Assembly: GCF_000761215.1 (NCBI RefSeq)
Contig: NZ_CP009438.1
Coordinates: forward strand, 4,171,001-4,235,000
Source: Streptomyces glaucescens
Lineage (GTDB): Bacteria; Actinomycetota; Actinomycetes; Streptomycetales; Streptomycetaceae
Length of the DNA stretch: 64,000 bases
Direction of reading: 5' to 3'
Under the pieces are notes generated by a model. It was not told the origin of the DNA. It did no database searches and saw nothing but the letters and a program-made list of their open reading frames with translations. Shown here one piece after another: positions 49,332-58,367 of the stretch (positions within the stretch are counted from its first letter, which is position 1; every line of letters starts with the position of its first letter). The position numbers and the translations under genes were made by a program.

Positions 49332-51287
49332 TCAGTCCTCGCTGGGCGCGGCCGGGAGCTTCGCCTGGATGAGCTGCATGACCCCGCTGTCGGTCAGGGT
49401 GGTCACATCGCCCAGGGCACGGTTCTCGGCGACGTCGCGCAGCAGCCGGCGCATGATCTTGCCGGAGCGCGTCTTCGGCAGCTCGGCCACCGGCAGGATC
49501 CGCTTGGGCTTGGCGATCGGGCCGAGCGTGGCGCCGACGTGGTTCCGCAGCTCCGCGACCAGGTCCTCGGTCTCCGCGGCCGTACCGCGCAGGATCACGA
49601 ACGCCACGATCGCCTGGCCGGTGGTCTCGTCCGCCGCGCCGACCACGGCCGCCTCCGCGACCGAGGGGTGCGAGACCAGCGCGGACTCGACCTCGGTCGT
49701 GGAGATGTTGTGACCGGAGACGAGCATGACGTCGTCGACCCGGCCCAGCAGCCAGATGTCGCCGTCGTCGTCCTTCTTGGCGCCGTCGCCCGCGAAGTAC
49801 TTGCCCTCGAAGCGCGACCAGTAGGTGTCGATGAACCGCTGGTCGTCGCCCCAGATGGTGCGCAGCATCGACGGCCACGGCTCGGTGAGGACCAGGTAGC
49901 CACCGCCGCCGTCGGGCACCTCGTTCGCCTCGTCGTCGACGACCGTCGCGGCGATACCCGGCAGTGGGGTCTGCGCGGAACCCGGCTTGGTGGCGGTGAC
50001 GCCGGGCAGCGGCGAGATCATCATCGCGCCGGTCTCGGTCTGCCACCACGTGTCCACGATCGGGGTGCGGTCGGCGCCGATGTGCTTGCGGTACCAGATC
50101 CACGCCTCGGGGTTGATCGGCTCGCCGACCGAGCCCAGCACGCGCAGGCTGCTCAGGTCGAACTTCGCGGGGATGTCGTCGCCCCACTTCATGAACGTGC
50201 GGATCGCCGTGGGCGCCGTGTAGAGGATCGTGACCTTGTACTTCTGCACGATCTCCCAGAACCGGCCCTGGTGCGGGGTGTCCGGCGTGCCCTCGTACAT
50301 GACCTGCGTGGCACCGTTGGCCAGCGGGCCGTAGACGATGTACGAGTGGCCGGTGACCCAGCCGACGTCGGCCGTGCACCAGTAGACGTCCGTCTCGGGC
50401 TTGAGGTCGAACACCGCGTGGTGGGTGTACGCCGTCTGGGTGAGGTAGCCGCCGGAGGTGTGCAGGATGCCCTTGGGCTTGCCCGTCGTACCGGACGTGT
50501 ACAGGATGAACAGCGGGTGCTCCGCGTCGAACGCCTCCGGGGTGTGCTCGGCGCTCTGCCGCCCCACGATGTCGTGCCACCACACGTCGCGGCCCTCGGT
50601 GAAGGCGACCTCCTGCCCGGTACGGCGGACCACGAGCACGTGCTCGACGTTGTCCACCTTGCCGAGCGCCTCGTCGACGGCGGGCTTCAGCGCGGACGGC
50701 TTGCCGCGCCGGTAGCCGCCGTCGGCCGTGATGACGACCTTGGCGTCGGCGTCCTGGATGCGGGTCGCGAGCGCGTCCGCGGAGAAGCCGCCGAAGACCA
50801 CCGAGTGCGCGGCGCCGATCCGGGCGCAGGCCAGCATGGCGACGGCCGTCTCCGGGATCATCGGCATGTAGACGGCGACCCGGTCGCCCTTGCGGACACC
50901 CAGCTCCAAAAGGGCGTTCGCGGCCCTGGAGACCTCGTCCTTCAGCTCGGCGTAGGTGAGGGCGCGGCTGTCGCCGGGCTCGCCCTCGAAGTGGATGGCC
51001 ACCCGGTCGCCGTGCCCGGCCTCGACGTGGCGGTCGACGCAGTTGTACGCGACGTTCAGCTCGCCGTCCTTGAACCACTTGGCGAACGGCGGGTTCGACC
51101 AGTCCAGCGTCTCGGTCGGCTCCTTGGCCCAGCTGAGCCGCCGGGCCTGCTCGGCCCAGAAGCCGAGCCGGTCAGCCTTGGCCTGTTCATACGCCTCCGC
51201 GGTGACGTTGGCGTTCGCGGCCAGGTCGGCGGGGGGTGCGAACCTGCGTTCTTCCTTGAGCAGGTTGGCCAGGCTTTCGTTGCTCAC
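49332..51287 (-). CDS. acsA: acetyl-CoA synthetase
   Basis: Activates acetate to acetyl-CoA via acetyl-AMP. The 651-residue product has the adenylate-forming core motif YTSGTTGKPKGILHTSGGYL, DVGWVTGHSYIVYGPLANGA, the VDTWWQTETGAMMISP segment and the C-terminal lysine-acetylation motif PKTRSGKIMRRLLRD. The length equals that of typical Acs. I chose GTG 51287 (MSNESLANLL), preceded by AAGGGAGATGTC, over the longer frame from 51329. A DasR-box-like site lies about 90 bases upstream. A hairpin ends the gene. Confidence 0.96.
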   Translation of the reverse strand: MSNESLANLLKEERRFAPPADLAANANVTAEAYEQAKADRLGFWAEQARRLSWAKEPTETLDWSNPPFAKWFKDGELNVAYNCVDRHVEAGHGDRVAIHFEGEPGDSRALTYAELKDEVSRAANALLELGVRKGDRVAVYMPMIPETAVAMLACARIGAAHSVVFGGFSADALATRIQDADAKVVITADGGYRRGKPSALKPAVDEALGKVDNVEHVLVVRRTGQEVAFTEGRDVWWHDIVGRQSAEHTPEAFDAEHPLFILYTSGTTGKPKGILHTSGGYLTQTAYTHHAVFDLKPETDVYWCTADVGWVTGHSYIVYGPLANGATQVMYEGTPDTPHQGRFWEIVQKYKVTILYTAPTAIRTFMKWGDDIPAKFDLSSLRVLGSVGEPINPEAWIWYRKHIGADRTPIVDTWWQTETGAMMISPLPGVTATKPGSAQTPLPGIAATVVDDEANEVPDGGGGYLVLTEPWPSMLRTIWGDDQRFIDTYWSRFEGKYFAGDGAKKDDDGDIWLLGRVDDVMLVSGHNISTTEVESALVSHPSVAEAAVVGAADETTGQAIVAFVILRGTAAETEDLVAELRNHVGATLGPIAKPKRILPVAELPKTRSGKIMRRLLRDVAENRALGDVTTLTDSGVMQLIQAKLPAAPSED

Positions 51288-51372
51288 GACATCTCCCTTT
51301 CCCAGGGTGTCCGTTGTGTCCCAGACCACAGCTCATCAGACCCGGGGGCCCGATGACAAGGGTCGTCGGGAA

Positions 51373-51388
51373 ATTGGTTTAGACCTGT
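51373..51388. promoter_or_regulatory. DasR-responsive-element-like site upstream of acsA
   Basis: ATTGGTTTAGACCTGT matches the published DasR dre consensus ACTGGTCTAGACCACT at 12 of 16 positions, including the TGGT-TAGACC core. It lies 86 bases upstream of the acsA start. DasR is the GntR-type repressor of GlcNAc use in Streptomyces, and GlcNAc catabolism releases acetate, so control of acsA is plausible. Binding is not shown. Confidence 0.5.
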
Positions 51389-51970
51389 GAGGGTGGCTGA
51401 TGGGACGGGCTGGTGGAGTGGCCGGTGCGGTATCCGGCCCCGGTGGTCCGTTGCGGTGATCGGCTGTGGTGGTCATCCGTACCCACGGACGCGGCGGGGG
51501 CGGAGTTCAGTGGCTGTAACGCCTTTCACACGAGCGGCCACGCGCAGGCGGACGGGCCGTACCGGAGCTGGTCACGGTCGACCGGCTCACCCGCGGAGGC
51601 GGCGGCCGCGCCGGGCCTCCGCGATCCGGGCCGCTTAGACCGGACGGGTGGCGGGGCCCGCCCCGTCCGGAGGATCGACCCGCGTGGCGGGCGGGGCCTG
51701 GCTCGACTTCGGGGATACCGGGCGGCGCCCGGCCCGCCGGGACAGTCCAGCGGGCCGTCAGCTTCGCGCTCGGGGGCCGGGCCGCCCCGTGCGACCCCGT
51801 TCCCGGCCCCCGAGCGCCGTCCGGCGGAGCCGTTCGGGCTCCACCGGACGGGGACGCGGGCGCCGGGCGCCGGGCGTCACGGGGGCCCGGTGTCAGGGGT
51901 GCCGGTGTCAGGGGGCCGAGGCCCGCCCGCCCCTGCCGTCGACACCCGGTACGGCCCTTCGGGCGGCGGC
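51389..51970. other. gene-free GC-rich stretch between acsA and the SulP-CA gene
   Basis: About 580 bases in which frames are Arg/Pro/Gly-rich and show no family similarity. A 9-bp inverted repeat CCGGACGGG/CCCGTCCGG (51640-51648, 51662-51670) is the only structure I noted. It could end transcription of the SulP-carbonic anhydrase gene, whose stop is at 51971. Confidence 0.5.
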
Positions 51971-54769
51971 TCAGGCCGGGCTGCGCAGTTCCTCCGCCTC
52001 GGTGACGTGGTCGAAGACCGCCGCACCGGACACCTCGGTGAGCAGGTAGGCCTGCGCCTCGCCCACGTGGAAGTACATCCCGTGCAGCTCCAGCGCGCCC
52101 TCGCGCAGGGCGCGGGCCACCGACTCGTGGGCGCGCAGGTGCTCCAGCTGCTGCACGACGTTGGCCAGGCTCAGCTGCTCCACCGCGTCGGCGGGACGCC
52201 GCCCGGCGAGCCGCGGCCGGGGCCCGCCGCCGTCGGTCATCCGCCGCACGCTCGGCAGCCCGTGCCGCAGCCACCGCTTGAGCGGTGTCCGCGGCCCACC
52301 GGGCACACCGGATTCCTCCGGGTGCTCGTCACGCGCGGCGAGCAGCGCCTGCATGGCACCGCAGCCGGAGTGCCCGCACACGGTGATGTGCCGGACCTCC
52401 AGGACGTCCACCGCGTACTCGATGGCCGCCGCCACCGAGTCGTCGCCGCTCTCCGCGCCGGGCAGCGGCACCAGGTTGCCCACGTTGCGCACCACGAAGA
52501 GGTCGCCGGGGCCGCTGGACGTGATCATCGAGGTGACGAGGCGTGAGTCGGCGCAGGTGAGGAAGAGGTGCACCGGTCGCTGGCCCTCCCGTGCCAGCCG
52601 GGCCAGCTCGCTCCGCACCAATGGTGCCGTCCGGCGCTGGAAGGCGCTGATGCCGCGGACGAGTTGGTGGCCGCCGGCCGGGGAACCGTCGGTGGGGTCC
52701 GGGCCGGGGGGCAGGGTGACGTCGTCGGTGCCACCCGCGTGCTCCGGGCTCCCCGTGTGCTCGGGGCCCTTCGGGTGAGCCGGGCTCTCCTGGACCACCG
52801 GGTGCTCCAGGGGCTCCGAGTGCGCCCGGCGCTCACGGTGCCCCGGTTCCCGGCCGTCCTGCCGCACCCGATCCGACGGCGCGAGCGGCCCCGTCGTCCC
52901 CGGTGCGCCCGGCGGAGCCGGCGGCTCCGGCCGGTCCGGGAGGTCCGGCCGGTCCGGTCGCTTGGACGGTCGCAACCCCTTCCGGAAGCCGGCCGCGCCG
53001 GCCGAGTCGCCCGGCGTGCCGTCCGGTTCGGCCCGGCCGTCCGGCCCGGCCCCCGCTTCCGGTTCCCTCGCCGGGCCCGGTGCCGCCTCGCTGCCGGGCA
53101 CCTCCCACTCGCACTGGTGGTTGCGCCACGGTGTCCAGGGACGGCACCGGCAGTCACCGGACCCCTCCGGCTCCGCCGCACCCGTGCCGGCCGGATCCTC
53201 CGCGGGGGTGCCCGGCTCGGCGATGCGGATCCCGGCGCGGCGGCCGGTCAGTTCCACGGTGCCGCCCTGCGCGGTGTGCGTGTTCTGCCAGTCGTGCAGG
53301 GTCTCGTACGCCGCGTGGTCCATGAAGGAACCGTCCAACTCGACGACGGCGGCGGTGCCCTGCGGGATCTGGTGCAGCACCCGGCTCAGGCGGGGCACGG
53401 CGAGGAACGTCAACTGGCCTCTCACCTGCACGTGGTGGACTCCCCCCTCCTCCGTGTGCCTGATCCGGGTGCGGGTCAGGCGGTGCAGGGCGACGGCGAC
53501 GGCCACGGCGACGCCGAGGGCCACCCCCTCCAGGACGCCGAACAGCACCACGCCGAGGGTGGTGACGGCGTACACCAGCACCTCGCGGTGGCGGGTCACC
53601 GTGCGGATGTGGTGCAGGGACACCATCTGGATGCCGACGGCCATCACCAGGGCGGCCAGTGCGGCGAGCGGGATCTGCTCCAGCAGCGGGACCATCAGCA
53701 AGGTGGCGGCCACCACGAGAGCACCGTGCAGCATCGTGGAGTTGCGGCTCACCGCGCCCGCGTTCACGTTCGCCGTGCTGCGCACCGCGACACCCGCGAC
53801 CGGCAGTCCGCCGAGCCCGCCGGAGACGATGTTCGCGGCGCCCTGACCGAGCAGTTCGCGGTCCAGGTCGGAGCGTGGGACCCGGCCGGTGAGGCCGGGG
53901 CGGGCGGCGGCCAGCCGGTCCACCGCGACCGCGCCGAGCAGCGACTGCACGCTGCACACCAGCGTGGTGGTCAGTACGGCGGCCACCAGGCCGAGCACGG
54001 GCCCCTCGGGCAGCCCGGCCAGCGCGTGGTTGTTCCAGGACGGCAGCTCCACCTTGGGCAGGGTGAGCCCCGCGAGCGATGCGGTTGCGGTGGCGCCGGT
54101 GACGGCGATCAGGGGTGCCGGTGCCTTGCGCAGCAGCCGTCCGGTCCGGCCGGGCAGCCGGGGCCAGAGGAAGAGCAGGGCCAGGGTGAGCGCGCTCGTC
54201 GACAGGGCGGCGGGGTGCAGGTCCGCGAGCTGGGCGGGCAGCGCGCGCAGGTTGTCCAGCACCGCGCTCTGCGGCGTGCCGCCGAGGACGATGTGCAGCT
54301 GGGCCACGGCGATGGTGACGCCGATCCCGGCCAGCATGCCGTGCACGATGGCGGGGCTGACCGCGAGGGCGGTGCGCGCCACCCGCAGGCAGCCGAGGCC
54401 CAGTTGGGCGGCACCCGCCAGGACGGTGATGGCACAGGTCGTCCGCCATCCGTAGAGGTGGATGAGGTCGGCGGTGACGACCGTGAGCCCGGCGGCGGGT
54501 CCGCTGACCTGGAGCTGGGACCCGCCGAGCCGTCCGGCGACGAGGCCGCCCACGGCGGCCGCGACGAGGCCGGCCTGGAGCGGGGCGCCGGTGGCGAGGG
54601 CGATGCCGAGGGACAGGGGCAGGGCGATCAGGAAGACCGCGATGGACGCCGACACGTCCGCGCCGGCGATCCGGAAGCGGCGGGGGCGCCCGCTCGGCGG
54701 GCTGTGCGGCTGGTGGTCGGGGTTCGGCCGGTGGGGGTCGGTCGTGCGTGTGGGGACGCAGGCTGACAT
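51971..54769 (-). CDS. SulP family anion transporter fused to beta-carbonic anhydrase
   Basis: A 932-residue fusion. Residues about 40-420 form the multi-helix SulP transporter (ASIAVFLIALPLSLGIALATGAP, QVSGPAAGLTVVTADLI). A STAS-like domain (QVRGQLTFLAVPRLSRVLHQI, DGSFMDHAAYETLHDW) follows to about 560. A long Pro/Arg/Glu-rich linker, about 560-700, leads to a beta-carbonic anhydrase (TCADSR with Cys739, ICGHSGCGAMQ) that keeps the zinc ligands Cys-Asp/His-Cys. The fusion suggests channelling of bicarbonate: uptake by SulP with conversion to CO2, or the reverse. ATG 54769 is preferred over 54874. Confidence 0.94.
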   Translation of the reverse strand: MSACVPTRTTDPHRPNPDHQPHSPPSGRPRRFRIAGADVSASIAVFLIALPLSLGIALATGAPLQAGLVAAAVGGLVAGRLGGSQLQVSGPAAGLTVVTADLIHLYGWRTTCAITVLAGAAQLGLGCLRVARTALAVSPAIVHGMLAGIGVTIAVAQLHIVLGGTPQSAVLDNLRALPAQLADLHPAALSTSALTLALLFLWPRLPGRTGRLLRKAPAPLIAVTGATATASLAGLTLPKVELPSWNNHALAGLPEGPVLGLVAAVLTTTLVCSVQSLLGAVAVDRLAAARPGLTGRVPRSDLDRELLGQGAANIVSGGLGGLPVAGVAVRSTANVNAGAVSRNSTMLHGALVVAATLLMVPLLEQIPLAALAALVMAVGIQMVSLHHIRTVTRHREVLVYAVTTLGVVLFGVLEGVALGVAVAVAVALHRLTRTRIRHTEEGGVHHVQVRGQLTFLAVPRLSRVLHQIPQGTAAVVELDGSFMDHAAYETLHDWQNTHTAQGGTVELTGRRAGIRIAEPGTPAEDPAGTGAAEPEGSGDCRCRPWTPWRNHQCEWEVPGSEAAPGPAREPEAGAGPDGRAEPDGTPGDSAGAAGFRKGLRPSKRPDRPDLPDRPEPPAPPGAPGTTGPLAPSDRVRQDGREPGHRERRAHSEPLEHPVVQESPAHPKGPEHTGSPEHAGGTDDVTLPPGPDPTDGSPAGGHQLVRGISAFQRRTAPLVRSELARLAREGQRPVHLFLTCADSRLVTSMITSSGPGDLFVVRNVGNLVPLPGAESGDDSVAAAIEYAVDVLEVRHITVCGHSGCGAMQALLAARDEHPEESGVPGGPRTPLKRWLRHGLPSVRRMTDGGGPRPRLAGRRPADAVEQLSLANVVQQLEHLRAHESVARALREGALELHGMYFHVGEAQAYLLTEVSGAAVFDHVTEAEELRSPA

Positions 54770-54943
54770 GTTTCCCGTCTCCTCCGGGGCAGCGGTCGCG
54801 GAACAGGTCGGTCCCGCCGGGTGGCGGGTCGGTCGCGGCCGTGAGTCACGGCGTGCAGTGGCGGGATGGATCAACGCTCAGTAAACGAATAGTAATGCTG
54901 GGTAAAGGCGAAGTCCGGATTTTCCCGGCAAATGGGTCAGTAA

Positions 54944-54961
54944 ATCACTCCAGAGAGTGAT
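54944..54961. promoter_or_regulatory. ATCACTC-CAGA-GAGTGAT dyad in the divergent SulP/lipoprotein region
   Basis: A perfect 7-bp inverted repeat with a 4-base spacer in the AT-rich 359-base gap between the divergent SulP-CA and lipoprotein genes. It lies about 175 bases upstream of the SulP-CA start and 168 upstream of the lipoprotein start. An operator role is possible; no regulator can be named. Confidence 0.4.
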
Positions 54962-55128
54962 CCGAGTCTTTGATCGGCTTGTCGTACTAATTCCTTCTCG
55001 GTCCCGTGCGACCTTGGCGGCGCTGTCGGCCGGCCCGGCATCTCGCCCGGGTGGCAGCACAGCGCGCACTGCACCCGAAAACGCCCTCAGCGGCGTTGGC
55101 CCGAGAGAAGGAAGTAGGTGGGCGGAAG

Positions 55129-56400
55129 ATGGCCGCCACCCAGAGGATCGCCGCGGGCGCCGTGGTCGCCGCGGTCTGTGCCGTGTCGCTCGCCGGTTGC
55201 TCGGCGGACTCCGGCACCACGAAGAAGGGCGTCAGCGGACCGCAGCGGCCCGAGGCGGCCCCCGCCCCCAGGAGCCCCCTCCGGCTCATCGGCGACGGTT
55301 CCACGGCGTTCACCGGAGCCCAGCCGCACCTGCCCCGCCCCGAGCGGATGAAGCCCGGGCAGCGGCCACCGCAGTTCGTGGTGTTCTCCTGGGACGGCGC
55401 CGGCGAGGACAGCCAGCGGCTGTTCTCCCACTTCCGCAAGGTCGCCAAGGCGAACGGCGCCACGATGACCTACTTCCTCAGCGGCGTGTACCTCCTGCCG
55501 GAGGACAAGGCCGACCTCTACAAACCGCCGCAGCACTCGCCGGGCCGCTCGGACATCGGCTTCAACGACCGGCAGGGCATCGCCGACACCGTGAAGCAGC
55601 TCCGCCTCGCCTGGCTGGAGGGCAACGAGATCGGAACCCACTTCAACGGCCACTTCTGCGGCAAGGGCGGCGGCGTCGGCGAGTGGTCGGTGGAGGAGTG
55701 GAAGGACGAGATCGCCCAGGCCAAGCGGTTCGTGAAGTCCTGGAAGACCCACACCGGGATGACCAAGGCGGCGCCACTGCCGTTCGACTACGACAGGGAG
55801 CTGATCGGCGCCCGCACACCCTGCCTCGAGGGCCAGCGCAACTTCATGAGGGCCGCCCGCGAACTGGGCTTCCGCTACGACACCAGCGGCGTCAACGACC
55901 AGGTGTGGCCGCGGAAGAAGGGGGGCCTGTGGGACCTGTCGATGCAGCTCGTGCCGTTCCCCGGGCACTCCTACGAGCAGCTGACCATGGACTACAACTT
56001 CATGGTCAACCAGTCCGGCACCACCACCCAGGGCGACCCCGACAAGTACGACGCGTGGGGCGACCAGATGCGCGACGGCCTGCTGATGGGCTTCCGGCGC
56101 GCCTACGACGGCAACCGCGCGCCCCTGATCATCGGCAACCACTTCGAGTCCTGGAACGGCGGCACGTACATGCGTGCCGTCGAGGAGGTCATCGAGCGGG
56201 TGTGCACCAAGCCCGAGGTGCGCTGTGTCTCCTTCCGGCAACTGGCCGACTGGCTGGACGCCCAGGACCCGCAGACCCTGGCGAAGCTGCGCACACTGAG
56301 GGTCGGCGAGGCGCCGAAGCGGGGCTGGGCGGCCTTCCTGGCCGCCCGCCCGGCCCCCGCGCCGAAGGGCGTGCCCGGGGCGCCGGCGGACAGGGACTAG
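55129..56400 (+). CDS. polysaccharide-deacetylase-like lipoprotein
   Basis: A 423-residue exported lipoprotein. The signal peptide (QRIAAGAVVAAVCAVSLAGC) ends in the lipobox LAGC with the lipidated Cys at about residue 24. The mature part resembles NodB-type carbohydrate deacetylases: FVVFSWDGAGEDS (metal Asp position), NEIGTHFNGHFCGKGG (the H-x3-H motif, about 165-180) and a late IIGNHFESWNGG segment. The activity on peptidoglycan or another glycan is inferred. ATG 55129 is preceded by GAAGGAAG. Confidence 0.83.
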   Translation: MAATQRIAAGAVVAAVCAVSLAGCSADSGTTKKGVSGPQRPEAAPAPRSPLRLIGDGSTAFTGAQPHLPRPERMKPGQRPPQFVVFSWDGAGEDSQRLFSHFRKVAKANGATMTYFLSGVYLLPEDKADLYKPPQHSPGRSDIGFNDRQGIADTVKQLRLAWLEGNEIGTHFNGHFCGKGGGVGEWSVEEWKDEIAQAKRFVKSWKTHTGMTKAAPLPFDYDRELIGARTPCLEGQRNFMRAARELGFRYDTSGVNDQVWPRKKGGLWDLSMQLVPFPGHSYEQLTMDYNFMVNQSGTTTQGDPDKYDAWGDQMRDGLLMGFRRAYDGNRAPLIIGNHFESWNGGTYMRAVEEVIERVCTKPEVRCVSFRQLADWLDAQDPQTLAKLRTLRVGEAPKRGWAAFLAARPAPAPKGVPGAPADRD

Positions 56401-56427
56401 CCCGCCGCGCCCGGCGGGAGCGGTGTG

Positions 56428-57408
56428 TCAGGCGTTCGCCACCACGCTCTCGCCGAGCACGAAGTCGGGGTCGACCTGCGCCGCCAGGTCGGCCCCGGTC
56501 CGCTCGTTGCCCCAGGACCGGGCGTTCTTCAGGTGGAAGTGCACCATCTGGCGGGTGTAGCGCTCCCAGTCGCGCTCGTCGTAGGTCGCGTCGGCGGCCG
56601 TCCGCAGGGCGTGCAGGGCGCGGCGGTTGGCATCCTCCAGGAGGTCGAAACGGGGCGGTCGGCCCTTCTCCATGGCGCGCACCCAGTCGGAGTGGCCGAC
56701 GGTGACGAGCAGATCGTCCCCTACCTGTTCGCGCAGGTAGTCGAGGTCGTCCTGGCCCTGCACCTTGTTGCCGACGACGGCGAGCCGGACGCCGTAGTCG
56801 CGGGCGTACTCCTTGTACTGGCGGTAGACGGAGACCCCCTTGCGGGTCGGTTCGGCGACGAGGAACGTGATGTCGAAGCGGGTGAACATGCCGGAGGCGA
56901 AGGAGTCGGAGCCCGCGGTCATGTCGACCACGACGTACTCGTCGCGGCCGTCGACGAGGTGGTTCAGGCACAGCTCGACCGCTCCGGTCTTGGAGTGGTA
57001 GCAGGCGACCCCCAGGTCGGCTTCGGTGAAGGGGCCCGTGACCATCAGCCGGACGGTGCCGCCGTCGAGTTCCACCGGCCGGGCGCAGGCGTCGTAGACC
57101 GGGTTGTCGCCGCGTACCCGCAGCAGCCGCGAGCCCTCGCCGGGCGGCGTGGTCTTGATCATGGTCGCGGCCGAGGCGATCCGCGGATTGCTGCCCCGCA
57201 GGTAGTCCTTGATCAGCGGCAGTTGGTCACCCATCGCGGGAAGCGCGGCGGCCTCCGCCTCGTCGAGGCCGAGCGCTGCCCCGAGGTGCTGGTTGATGTC
57301 GGCGTCCACGGCGACGACCGGCGCTCCGGCGGCCGCGAGGTGGCGGATGAACAGGGAGGACAGGGTGGTCTTGCCGCTCCCGCCCTTCCCGACGAAAGCA
57401 ATTTTCAT
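56428..57408 (-). CDS. CooC-like MinD-superfamily ATP-binding protein
   Basis: A 326-residue P-loop ATPase of the CO dehydrogenase maturation factor (CooC) group: MKIAFVGKGGSGKTTLSSLF (Walker A), VVAVDADINQHLGAALG, VVVDMTAGSDSFASG and FLVAEPTRKGVSVYRQY. The CxC metal motif of nickel-inserting CooC is not evident. No CO dehydrogenase gene lies in the window, so another role is likely. It is divergent from the Fic-like gene with 101 bases between. Confidence 0.9.
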   Translation of the reverse strand: MKIAFVGKGGSGKTTLSSLFIRHLAAAGAPVVAVDADINQHLGAALGLDEAEAAALPAMGDQLPLIKDYLRGSNPRIASAATMIKTTPPGEGSRLLRVRGDNPVYDACARPVELDGGTVRLMVTGPFTEADLGVACYHSKTGAVELCLNHLVDGRDEYVVVDMTAGSDSFASGMFTRFDITFLVAEPTRKGVSVYRQYKEYARDYGVRLAVVGNKVQGQDDLDYLREQVGDDLLVTVGHSDWVRAMEKGRPPRFDLLEDANRRALHALRTAADATYDERDWERYTRQMVHFHLKNARSWGNERTGADLAAQVDPDFVLGESVVANA

Positions 57409-57500
57409 GTTCAGTAAGCCTAGTGGTGCGAGCGCCGCGCGCGCGGGGCGGACGTGAAGAAGACCACTCCTTCGTGGGGTTCGGCGCCCGGGTGCGTAAT

Positions 57501-57520
57501 GTCGTACTCATGAGTACGAC
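57501..57520. promoter_or_regulatory. perfect 20-bp palindrome covering the start codon of the Fic-like gene
   Basis: GTCGTACTCATGAGTACGAC is its own reverse complement, and the ATG start codon at 57510 sits in its centre. The mRNA end may be at or near the A of the ATG, in which case the gene is leaderless and the dyad would be a promoter-proximal operator. The next 5' bases are GTGCGTAAT. Confidence 0.7.
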
Positions 57521-58340
57521 AGGCGCTACCGCCGATCGGGACCCCCTCGCGGCCCTGGGCGCACTGCCCGGTGTGGCCGACTCGGTGGAGTCCGTGCGCA
57601 AGGCCGTGGACCGGGTCTACGGACACCGCATCATGCGGCGCCGCAGCAACGAGATCACCTCCGAGGCGGCCCTGCGCGGCGCCCGGGGTTCGGCGGCGCT
57701 GTCCGGTGCCGACTGGGCCCTGGAGGAGGTGCGCCGGCGCACCGACTTCAGTGGTGACGGCGAGGCCCGGACCGTGGGCGCGGCGCTGCGGCTGACCGCC
57801 GAGGCGGGACAGCTGCTGTCCATCTGGCGGCAGTCCCCGCTGCGGGTGCTGGCCCGCCTGCACCTGGTCGCGGCGGCCGACGACGCCGACGTCGTGGGCC
57901 GCCCGCGGCAGCCGGGCGAGCCGGTGCACGAGCCGCTGGTCGAGCGGCCGCTGCCGGGTGCCGGCGAGGTGTCGGCGCGCCTGGAGGGTCTGGCGGAGCT
58001 GATCATCGCGGGAGGTTCGGCCCCCGCGCTGGTCACGGCCGCGGTGGTGCACGGCGAGCTGCTCGCCCTGCGTCCGTTCGTCTCCCACAACGGCCTGGTC
58101 GCGCGCGCGGCCGAGCGGATCGTCCTGGTCGGCAGCGGCCTGGACCCGAAGTCTGTCTGCCCCGCCGAGGTGGGCCACGCCGAGCTGGGGCTGGACGCCT
58201 ATCTGACCGCGTTCGACGGATATCTGTCCGGCACGGCGGAGGGCATGGCGGCCTGGATCGCCCACTGCGGCAAGGCGGTCGGGCTGGGGGCGCGCGAGTC
58301 GACGGCGGTGTGCGAGGCGCTGCAGCGCGGAGCGGCGTAG
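57510..58340 (+). CDS. Fic-like family protein with degenerate active site
   Basis: A 276-residue protein of the Fic fold as found in Streptomyces. The fold is suggested by the helical core SARLEGLAELIIAGGSAPAL and the motif region LLALRPFVSHNGLVARAAERIVLV. The canonical Fic motif HPFxxGNGR is here RPFVSHNGLVAR, so the catalytic His and both Gly are lost and AMP-transfer is unlikely. It is divergent from the CooC-like gene. A hairpin terminator follows. ATG 57510 lies inside a 20-bp palindrome. Confidence 0.68.
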   Translation: MSTTGATADRDPLAALGALPGVADSVESVRKAVDRVYGHRIMRRRSNEITSEAALRGARGSAALSGADWALEEVRRRTDFSGDGEARTVGAALRLTAEAGQLLSIWRQSPLRVLARLHLVAAADDADVVGRPRQPGEPVHEPLVERPLPGAGEVSARLEGLAELIIAGGSAPALVTAAVVHGELLALRPFVSHNGLVARAAERIVLVGSGLDPKSVCPAEVGHAELGLDAYLTAFDGYLSGTAEGMAAWIAHCGKAVGLGARESTAVCEALQRGAA

Positions 58341-58367
58341 GCGCCGGGAAGGGCCGGGAAAGGGTTG

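Noticed and set aside
47712..51356. Plus-strand frame of 1214 codons opposite nhaA and acsA
   Set aside because: Both minus-strand genes are unambiguous; the frame is an antisense shadow.
51387..51638. 83-codon plus-strand frame between acsA and SulP-CA
   Set aside because: Arg-rich composition, no ribosome site and overlap with the DasR-box-like promoter region.
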